Assembly (NCBI GenBank): GCA_947630385.1
Contig: CANRHG010000138.1
Location: 1 to 5,157 of the forward strand
Source: an uncultured Eubacteriaceae bacterium
GTDB taxonomy: Bacteria > Bacillota > Clostridia > Eubacteriales > Eubacteriaceae
Direction of reading: 5' to 3'
DNA: 5,157 nt
Positions 1 through 4,440 of the stretch are shown here, one piece after another (position 1 is the stretch's first letter; the number at the start of each line of letters is the position of its first letter). The translations under genes and the position numbers were made by a program. The notes beneath the pieces were generated by a model that saw only the letters and a program-made list of their open reading frames with translations, did not search any database and was not told the origin of the DNA.

Positions 1-397
1 TACGCGTTTTCGGAAAATTGTAATCCGTCGAGTTTGAGATGTAGACCGCGTTGGTCTTTCGGATGGGGTGGCGCGTCAGCACGGCCACGCCTTCGTCGTA
101 AGTGTCCCAACCGATGTGGGTGGGAAGCCAACTCCAGTACCAGAGCTGTCCGCTCTCTCTTAAGGTCTTCTCGACCATATAGACGAAGTTTCCTTCTTTG
201 ATCGGGACCCGGTCCTGACAGGGAATGTAGTTATCCAGTTCCGACATCGCGACGTTGGGGGCGTCTTTTTTTTGGTTGACCTCTTGGAGGGCGATCACGT
301 CGTAGTCGTTTTCGGCGACGACCTGGCAAAAATTGGCCAAATTCCTACCCGGATCGTCTCCGAGTAGAGAGGCCGTATTTAAAGTTAAAAGTTTCAT
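1..397 (-). CDS. Endonuclease/exonuclease/phosphatase family hydrolase, N-terminal 132 residues (partial)
   Basis: The minus-strand frame opens with ATG at 397-395 and runs without a stop off the left edge, giving 132 residues of an expected 260 or so. It begins MKLLTLNTASLL and carries VIALQEVNQ at residues 34-42. N7 and E39 fit the conserved metal-site Asn and Glu of the DNase I-like EEP fold. Further along come WYWSWLPTHIGWDTYDEG (86-103), with the EGVAVL strand typical of this fold, and a TDYNFPKTR segment (124-132) at the edge. The catalytic Asp/His residues of the C-terminal half lie outside the window. Family members act as Mg-dependent phosphodiesterases or phosphatases; substrate cannot be told. 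From memory, close Firmicutes relatives read LNTHSW where this has LNTASL, so one conserved-looking His is replaced. The start has a poor ribosome site: only GGGA two bases ahead of ATG, and an in-frame TAA a few codons upstream rules out an earlier start. It is transcribed divergently from the plus-strand operon. Family certain, specific function unknown. Confidence 0.85.
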   Translation of the reverse strand, partial: MKLLTLNTASLLGDDPGRNLANFCQVVAENDYDVIALQEVNQKKDAPNVAMSELDNYIPCQDRVPIKEGNFVYMVEKTLRESGQLWYWSWLPTHIGWDTYDEGVAVLTRHPIRKTNAVYISNSTDYNFPKTR

Positions 398-431
398 AAT
401 CCCGTTTAAAAATAAAAAATTTCGAAAGTGT

Positions 432-441
432 TACAATTGTA
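432..441. promoter_or_regulatory. Perfect 10-bp palindrome TACAATTGTA, possible repressor operator
   Basis: The sequence TACAATTGTA is its own reverse complement and fits TACAnnTGTA, the known box of the CopY/BlaI/MecI repressor family. It sits about 35 bases upstream of the leftward hydrolase start and overlaps the only -35-like element I can find for that gene. An outer pair GAAAGT (424-429) and ACTTTC (447-452) brackets it. No repressor gene of that family is in the window, so the identity of a binding protein is inference. A short AT-rich palindrome can also occur by chance. Confidence 0.3.
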
Positions 442-448
442 GTAGTAC

Positions 449-483
449 TTTCAAAATTAAAGGTATTTCTCTTAATTTTGAAA
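449..483. repeat. 12-bp perfect inverted repeat, 11-base spacer
   Basis: TTTCAAAATTAA at 449-460 is matched exactly by its reverse complement TTAATTTTGAAA at 472-483, with AGGTATTTCTC between. The arms contain only two G/C pairs per strand overall, so an RNA hairpin would be modest in stability. No T-tract follows on either strand, which argues against a terminator. A dimeric regulator site, or a structured leader, is possible. It lies in the middle of the divergent region. Confidence 0.45.
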
Positions 484-522
484 AGAAAGACCTTATCCAA
501 GGTTGAATTCCATAATGGACAC

Positions 523-546
523 AAAAACCCGAAGTTAAAATTCGGG
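523..546 (-). terminator. Terminator-like hairpin read leftward
   Basis: On the minus strand CCCGAA, a seven-base loop, and TTCGGG form a six-pair stem (546-541 with 533-528), followed directly by TTTTT (527-523). This is the form of a weak intrinsic terminator for leftward transcripts. No minus-strand gene ends here. It could insulate the hydrolase gene from antisense transcription out of the operon, act as an attenuator in a long hydrolase leader, or just be a leader hairpin on the plus strand. On the plus strand no T-tract follows it. Confidence 0.35.
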
Positions 547-570
547 GCACATTCTACGGTGTTCTAGGAA

Positions 571-576
571 AAGGAG
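571..576 (+). promoter_or_regulatory. Ribosome binding site AAGGAG deciding a TTG start
   Basis: AAGGAG lies six bases before TTG at 583-585. It sets the start of the first operon gene at this TTG; no in-frame ATG or GTG lies at a better distance. Confidence 0.8.
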
Positions 577-582
577 CTAAAA

Positions 583-1071
583 TTGACACAAGCCATTTTA
601 AACTCTATAAGTTTTATTCCCGATTGGTTAAGACTTATTATCATTTCTATGATACCAGTTATTGAACTCAGGGGAGCCATTCCCTGGGGGCTTTTCGTTT
701 ATCATTTTCCCGTTATACAAACATATATCCTTTGCGTGATCGGATCGATCATTCCCGCACCGTTTATTTTGCTTTTTGTCCAGGGATTCATAAATTTATT
801 GCACCGGTTCCGGCTTACCGAGGGTTTTGCGAACTGGCTCGATAAAAAGGCCGAAAAAGGCAGCGTCAAAGTCGCCCGCTATAAGTTTTGGGGTCTGATG
901 ATTTTTGTGGCCATCCCGCTTCCCGGAACAGGCGTTTGGACGGGCTGCCTGATCGCCAGTTTTATGGAGATGAATTTTTTCAGAGCCTTGATCAGCGTGA
1001 TCCTCGGGTCGATGATCGCGGGACTTTTAGTCATTATACTTTGCCAATTAGGCGTGATCGTAGCTACGTAA
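583..1071 (+). CDS. Small multi-drug export family membrane protein (PF06695/COG2426 type)
   Basis: This 162-residue protein is a small integral membrane protein. It starts at TTG behind a good AAGGAG site. Hydrophobic stretches lie at about 17-27, 33-71 (probably two segments, broken by PAP at 58-60), 102-126 and 132-160; the charged segment 74-101 (HRFRLTEGF...KKAEKGS...) is the main soluble loop. Two motifs identify the family: PVIELRGAIP at 25-34 and PLPGTGVWTG at 112-121, each inside a hydrophobic region and each with helix-breaking Pro/Gly, as expected for re-entrant loops. The length matches the usual 150-170 residues. The family name 'small multi-drug export' is a database label with little experimental support; the motif layout recalls the DedA/VTT superfamily, to which it has been proposed to be related. 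It is the first gene of a tight operon with pepP and metK. Family secure, substrate unknown. Confidence 0.88.
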   Translation: MTQAILNSISFIPDWLRLIIISMIPVIELRGAIPWGLFVYHFPVIQTYILCVIGSIIPAPFILLFVQGFINLLHRFRLTEGFANWLDKKAEKGSVKVARYKFWGLMIFVAIPLPGTGVWTGCLIASFMEMNFFRALISVILGSMIAGLLVIILCQLGVIVAT

Positions 1072-1073
1072 TT

Positions 1074-2282
1074 ATGAGTTTAAATTCTACTTTTTTTGAA
1101 AACAACCGAAAGAGGTTTTTACAAAGCCTTCCCAACGACTCCGTTACCCTGATTTATTCCGGTAAGGAGATCGCCCAGTCTCTCGACCAAAATTATCCTT
1201 TTTATGTCGACAACAATTATTACTACCTGACGGGTCTAAAAGAGCCCGGAGGGCTGCTTGCTCTTACAAAAGACAAGCGCGGCTTTACCGGGGAGCGGCT
1301 CTTTATCCCCAAGGTAGACCCGCTGCAGGAGAAGTGGACCGGCTTTAAGTACTCGCCGATCCAGGCCAGCCGGATCTCCGGGATCAAAGAGATCGCCTAC
1401 GACGAAGACTTTCACGATTATTTTGAAGGGCTAGACGATTATAAACTTTTGGGTCTTGATCACTCCCAGGTCAAGCACCAAAGACTGATCCCAAACAAGG
1501 AAGTCGACAAAGAAGTTTTTGACGTTTCCGAAATTTTACAGAAACTGCGCCTTAAAAAAGATGAAAACGAGATCGAACAACTAGGCAGGGCGATCGGGCT
1601 GACCGAAAAGGGGATCAACGCTATTTTGTCGGAGCTTCATCCGGGAATGCGCGAATCTGAAATAGCCGCCTTGTTCGAGTATCAGATAAAAAAGAACGGA
1701 GCGGATGGTCTGAGTTTTGAAACAATCGTAGCTTCAGGTCCAAACGGACCCATTCTTCACTATACGCAGAACAATCGAAAAATTGAGCGTAACGAATTGG
1801 TGCTTTTGGATCTGGGGGCCCGTTACAACGGCTACTGCGCGGATATCTCCAGGACCTTTCCGGCAAGCGGAAAGTTTAGCTTGCTACAAGAAAAATTTTA
1901 TACGGCTCTTTTAAACGCGCAAAAACGCATCATCAAACTTTACGTCAAAGATGCCCTCCTTCCCGACATCCAGAAAGCGGCCAAAGAAATCATCGCCGAA
2001 GAATTAGAGGGCCAGGGGATCGAAATTCCTGTGGAAGGCATCGAAAAATGGTATTATCATAATATTGGTCATTCTCTGGGACTGGACACCCACGACGGGC
2101 ACAACCGTAACTTAAAGCTTGAAAACGGCATGGTCATCACCTGTGAGCCCGGGGTCTACGTCAAAGAGCATAACATAGGGATCCGCATAGAAGACGACAT
2201 TTTAATCAACGACGACGAGCCGGTGGTTTTATCGAGTCAGATCCCAAAAGAATTACACGAAATAGAAGCACTACTGAACTAA
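1074..2282 (+). CDS. pepP: Xaa-Pro aminopeptidase (aminopeptidase P)
   Basis: This 402-residue cytosolic metallopeptidase removes the N-terminal residue from peptides with proline second (EC 3.4.11.9). The N-terminal AMP_N domain (about 1-135) shows FFENNRKRFLQSLP at 7-20 and YYYLTGLKEPGG at 49-60. The C-terminal pita-bread peptidase M24 domain (about 160-402) has all five metal ligands: D246 (LLDLGAR), D257 (CADISR), H333 (IGHSLGLDTHDG), E358 (CEPGVY) and E373 (RIEDD). H229 (ILHY) and H340 match the two further active-site histidines. Length is normal for Firmicutes PepP. The frame stays open upstream to 888, but that part is a shadow of the preceding gene; ATG 1074 gives the conserved N-terminus and lies two bases past the preceding TAA. 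No Shine-Dalgarno site precedes it, so translation is probably coupled to the upstream cistron. The next gene starts one base after its stop. Confidence 0.95.
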   Translation: MSLNSTFFENNRKRFLQSLPNDSVTLIYSGKEIAQSLDQNYPFYVDNNYYYLTGLKEPGGLLALTKDKRGFTGERLFIPKVDPLQEKWTGFKYSPIQASRISGIKEIAYDEDFHDYFEGLDDYKLLGLDHSQVKHQRLIPNKEVDKEVFDVSEILQKLRLKKDENEIEQLGRAIGLTEKGINAILSELHPGMRESEIAALFEYQIKKNGADGLSFETIVASGPNGPILHYTQNNRKIERNELVLLDLGARYNGYCADISRTFPASGKFSLLQEKFYTALLNAQKRIIKLYVKDALLPDIQKAAKEIIAEELEGQGIEIPVEGIEKWYYHNIGHSLGLDTHDGHNRNLKLENGMVITCEPGVYVKEHNIGIRIEDDILINDDEPVVLSSQIPKELHEIEALLN

Positions 2283-2283
2283 T

Positions 2284-3453
2284 ATGAAAAACATTTTTAC
2301 ATCCGAATCGGTCACCGAAGGTCATCCGGATAAAATCTGCGATCAAATCTCCGACGCAGTCCTCGATGCCATCTTAAAAGAAGACCCGAACGCCCGCGTG
2401 GCCTGCGAGACGACGATCACCAAAGGCCTGGTTTTAGTCACCGGTGAGATCACCTCCACTTGCAGCGTGGATCTAAACAAGATCGTGCGCGACACGATCC
2501 GTGAGATCGGCTACACCGACCCCGAATACGGGATCGACGCCGACTCCTGTGCCGTTTTGATCTCCATGAACGAACAGTCCCCTGACATCGCTCAGGGGGT
2601 CGATTCCGCTTACGAAAGCAGAGAAGAGGGTGAGGACCTTCTAACGGGCGCGGGGGACCAGGGCATGATGTTTGGTTACGCGACCAACGAAACCCCGGAG
2701 CTGATGCCGCTGCCGATCAGTTTGGCCCACAAACTCACAAGACGGCTCTCGAAGGTCCGTAAAGAGGGGATCCTCGATTATCTACGCCCCGACGGGAAGA
2801 GCCAGGTCAGCGTCGAATACGACGATGGAAAACCGGTGAGGGTCGATACGGTCGTTATCTCCGCCCAGCACGACGGGGACGTCGACATCGAAACGCTCAG
2901 GGAGGATATCAAAGAAAAGGTGATCGAGCCGGTCCTGGGTGAAGACTGGATGGACGAAGACACGAAAATTCTCATCAATCCCACGGGACGCTTTGTGATC
3001 GGTGGCCCGGAAGGGGACGCCGGACTGACCGGACGCAAGATCATCGTAGACACGTACGGCGGCATGGGCCGTCACGGTGGAGGGTGCTTTTCGGGGAAGG
3101 ACCCGACCAAAGTGGACCGCTCCGCCAGTTACGCGGCCAGATGGGTGGCAAAAAACATCGTCGCCTCGGGCCTTGCCGACAAAGCCGAGGTACAGCTCGC
3201 CTACGCCATAGGCGTGGCGCACCCGGTCTCGATCAACGTCAATACGTTCGGGACGGGTAAAATTCCCGATACGGACATCGCCGAAGCCGTCTCGGAGGTC
3301 TTTGATTTAAGACCACAGGCGATCATCAACGATTTAAGATTAAAGGAGACGGCTTATAAGCCGATCGCGGCCTTTGGACATTTTGGACGCGACGACCAGG
3401 ACGTAGCCTGGGAAGAAACGTCGAAGATCGAAGAACTTAGAAAGTATCTCTGA
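2284..3453 (+). CDS. metK: S-adenosylmethionine synthetase (methionine adenosyltransferase)
   Basis: MetK makes S-adenosylmethionine from methionine and ATP, releasing phosphate and diphosphate (EC 2.5.1.6), as a cytosolic tetramer needing Mg and K ions. The 389 residues are full length. Visible motifs: SESVTEGHPDKICDQ at 7-21 with H14, D16 and K17; E42 for K+; GAGDQGMMFGY at 122-132; GRFVIGGPEGDAGLTGRK at 235-252, with D245 at the methionine site; and HGGGCFSGKDPTKVDRS at 264-280, with K272, K276 and D278 contacting triphosphate. The last motif has Cys268 where E. coli MetK and most others have Ala. The final GHFGRDD at 365-371 is the usual C-terminal signature. It is the third operon gene, one base after the pepP stop, with no Shine-Dalgarno site, so coupled translation is likely. 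No SAM riboswitch lies directly upstream, in contrast to metK in many Firmicutes. Confidence 0.98.
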   Translation: MKNIFTSESVTEGHPDKICDQISDAVLDAILKEDPNARVACETTITKGLVLVTGEITSTCSVDLNKIVRDTIREIGYTDPEYGIDADSCAVLISMNEQSPDIAQGVDSAYESREEGEDLLTGAGDQGMMFGYATNETPELMPLPISLAHKLTRRLSKVRKEGILDYLRPDGKSQVSVEYDDGKPVRVDTVVISAQHDGDVDIETLREDIKEKVIEPVLGEDWMDEDTKILINPTGRFVIGGPEGDAGLTGRKIIVDTYGGMGRHGGGCFSGKDPTKVDRSASYAARWVAKNIVASGLADKAEVQLAYAIGVAHPVSINVNTFGTGKIPDTDIAEAVSEVFDLRPQAIINDLRLKETAYKPIAAFGHFGRDDQDVAWEETSKIEELRKYL

Positions 3454-3463
3454 CGGTAGTAGA

Positions 3464-3616
3464 TTGAAATTTTCCCAAGCAGCGATAAAAGTGGCACGTT
3501 GTTCCAAAGTCACGGATATGATTGCCCGCAGAGAGAGCCGAAAGAGCAACAACTCAAGGCTTATTGCTCTGCGCCAGGAAATGTTACGAAAAATGAAAAG
3601 TGGTCAAAAAGGGTAG
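3464..3616 (+). CDS. Possible small basic protein of 50 residues
   Basis: A TTG at 3464, ten bases after the metK stop, opens a 50-codon frame ending at TAG 3614-3616. The product begins LKFSQAAIKVARCS (Met if initiated) and ends RKMKSGQKG. It is rich in Lys and Arg, has no hydrophobic segment, and its second half (RLIALRQEMLRKMK) could form a basic amphipathic helix. I do not recognise a family. For it: the frame fills almost exactly the space between metK and the terminator, and the sequence is low in rare aromatic residues and protein-like. Against it: no clear ribosome site (only CGGTAG nearby), a TTG start, and the stop lies inside the terminator stem. The same DNA also contains AGAGCAA (3543-3549) paired to TTGCTCT (3564-3570) and could be a structured 3' untranslated region instead. 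Confidence 0.35.
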   Translation: MKFSQAAIKVARCSKVTDMIARRESRKSNNSRLIALRQEMLRKMKSGQKG

Positions 3617-3635
3617 TTCAAAACTGCCCTTTTTT
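3606..3635 (+). terminator. Intrinsic terminator of the operon ending in metK
   Basis: AAAAAGGGTAGTT (3606-3618), a CAA loop, and AACTGCCCTTTTT (3622-3634) form a 13-pair stem with one G-T wobble, running into six T's (3630-3635). The A-tract on the left side means it could also work on leftward transcripts. It separates the metK operon from the ftsE promoter. Confidence 0.92.
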
Positions 3636-3638
3636 AAT

Positions 3639-3677
3639 CTTAAGTTTTCCTTTTAAAAACCTTAATTTTATCTTAAA
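3639..3677 (+). repeat. Upstream CTTAA repeats in 11-bp register
   Basis: CTTAAG at 3639, CTTAAT at 3661 and CTTAAA at 3672 share one 11-bp register (offsets 0, 22, 33); the position expected between the first two, 3650, holds the degenerate CTTTTA. They lie upstream of the ftsE -10 box, roughly where an activator would bind. The tract is very AT-rich, so chance contributes more here than in the downstream set. Confidence 0.4.
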
Positions 3678-3687
3678 TTTAATAGTT

Positions 3688-3715
3688 TTTAAGATTTCCT
3701 TAAGGTATAATTAAG
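3688..3715 (+). promoter_or_regulatory. Three TTAAG direct repeats at exact 11-bp period over the ftsE promoter
   Basis: TTTAAG (3688-3693), CTTAAG (3699-3704) and ATTAAG (3710-3715) are separated by five bases each. The form TTAAG-N5-TTAAG is that described for the CiaR response regulator of streptococci, and 11-bp direct repeats are usual for OmpR/PhoB-family regulators. The array covers the -10 box and the spacer upstream of it, a position that would suit repression. No regulator gene is in the window, so the binder is unknown. Confidence 0.5.
3706..3711 (+). promoter_or_regulatory. ftsE promoter -10 box TATAAT
   Basis: A perfect TATAAT lies 36 bases before the ftsE ATG. The matching -35 position (TAGTTT at 3683-3688) is poor and there is no TG extension, so the promoter may need an activator. 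A start of transcription near 3717-3719 would leave a leader of about 30 bases carrying the ribosome site. Confidence 0.65.
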
Positions 3716-3738
3716 CAAAGGAATGCGTTACTCTTAAC

Positions 3739-3744
3739 GGAGGA
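3739..3744 (+). promoter_or_regulatory. ftsE ribosome binding site GGAGGA
   Basis: GGAGGA ends three bases before ATG 3748, a strong though slightly close Shine-Dalgarno site that fixes the ftsE start. Confidence 0.85.
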
Positions 3745-3747
3745 AGT

Positions 3748-4440
3748 ATGATTGAATTCATAAACGTTACCAAATCTTATGAAAAAGATCAGGCTGATGC
3801 ATTAAATAATATAAATCTGTTTATCGATAAAGGAGAGTTTGTGTTTATCGTCGGAAGAAGCGGAGCCGGCAAATCGACGTTCATAAAACTGCTTCAGCGC
3901 GAGCTCAATCCGACGGAAGGAATCGTAAAAATACAAAATCACGACATATCAAAACTAAAAAAGCGGGATATTCCGTATTTACGGCGTAAAATCGGCGTTG
4001 TTTTTCAGGATTTTAAGCTTTTGGAAAACAAAACGGTCTTTGAAAACGTCGCCTACGCGATGGAGATCATCGGACGGCCGTATTCAAAGATTCGTAAGAA
4101 AGTACCGCTGGCCCTGGAAATGGTGGGGCTGGCCGATAAAGCCGACCGTTACCCGAGCGAGCTTTCCGGCGGGGAACAGCAGCGCGTCGCGATCGCCAGG
4201 GCTATTATCAACAACCCGAGCATTTTAATCTGCGACGAACCGACCGGAAACCTCGACCCCGAGACCAGCCGCGAGATCATGGCCTTGCTCGATGAAATTA
4301 ACCGACATGGTACGACAATTGTAGTGGTTACGCACGATATTGAGATGGTAAATGAAATGAAAAAGCGCCTTATTGTGCTGGATGATGGAAAACTCATTGC
4401 AGATAATATGAAAGGTACTTTTAATTATGCGACGGTCTGA
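3748..4440 (+). CDS. ftsE: Cell division ATP-binding protein FtsE
   Basis: FtsE is the cytoplasmic ATPase of the FtsEX complex, which couples ATP hydrolysis to activation of peptidoglycan hydrolases (for example PcsB in streptococci, CwlO in Bacillus) and is not a classic transporter. The 230 residues match the family length. Motifs in order: Walker A GRSGAGKS at 36-43 (K42), Q-loop VVFQDFKLL at 84-92 (Q87), ABC signature LSGGEQQR at 139-146, Walker B ILICDEPTGNLD at 159-170 (E164 catalytic), and H-loop VTHD with H196. The VVFQDFKLLENKTVFEN stretch is characteristic of FtsE over other ABC proteins. It has its own promoter and a strong ribosome site. Its last 14 bases overlap ftsX. Codons are AT-rich at both ends and C/G-ending in the middle. 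Confidence 0.97.
   Translation: MIEFINVTKSYEKDQADALNNINLFIDKGEFVFIVGRSGAGKSTFIKLLQRELNPTEGIVKIQNHDISKLKKRDIPYLRRKIGVVFQDFKLLENKTVFENVAYAMEIIGRPYSKIRKKVPLALEMVGLADKADRYPSELSGGEQQRVAIARAIINNPSILICDEPTGNLDPETSREIMALLDEINRHGTTIVVVTHDIEMVNEMKKRLIVLDDGKLIADNMKGTFNYATV

Larger units (their letters stand above)
398..582. promoter_or_regulatory. AT-rich divergent intergenic control region
   Basis: These 185 bases separate the minus-strand hydrolase gene from the plus-strand operon and must hold promoters for both. No full consensus sigma-A promoter is visible for the rightward operon; the best -10 is CATAAT at 511-516, with no matching -35 at 16-18 bases. For the leftward gene a weak pair can be read on the minus strand: TTGTAA at 435-430 and TATTTT at 414-409, spacer 15. 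That is short of the usual 17, and it would start transcription only a few bases before the ATG. The region holds at least four inverted repeats (432-441, 449-483, 490-503, 528-546), an unusually dense set. I see no SAM riboswitch, T-box or other known leader that would control the metK-containing operon. Confidence 0.6.

Noticed and set aside
490..503. ACCTT-ATCC-AAGGT small inverted repeat
   Set aside because: Only five pairs with a four-base loop; not enough alone to call a site, mentioned as part of the dense divergent region.
515..538. Seven-codon leader peptide frame (ATG 515 to TAA 538)
   Set aside because: No Shine-Dalgarno site upstream and no run of one amino acid that would mark an attenuation leader; too short to support.
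1059..1068. 10-bp palindrome CGTAGCTACG at the end of the first operon gene
   Set aside because: It has no loop, so it cannot form a hairpin, and it is coding sequence; probably chance.
888..1073. N-terminal extension of the pepP frame upstream to an ATG at 888
   Set aside because: It lies wholly inside the preceding membrane-protein gene in another frame, and its translation does not resemble any AMP_N start; ATG 1074 gives the conserved N-terminus.
2782..3222. 146-codon minus-strand frame inside metK
   Set aside because: Shadow of the highly conserved metK coding sequence on the other strand; the metK motifs fully explain the DNA.
3499..3714. 71-codon plus-strand frame through the metK terminator
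   Set aside because: It has no ribosome site, reads straight through a strong terminator and the ftsE promoter, and its second half is just the translation of an AT-rich tract.
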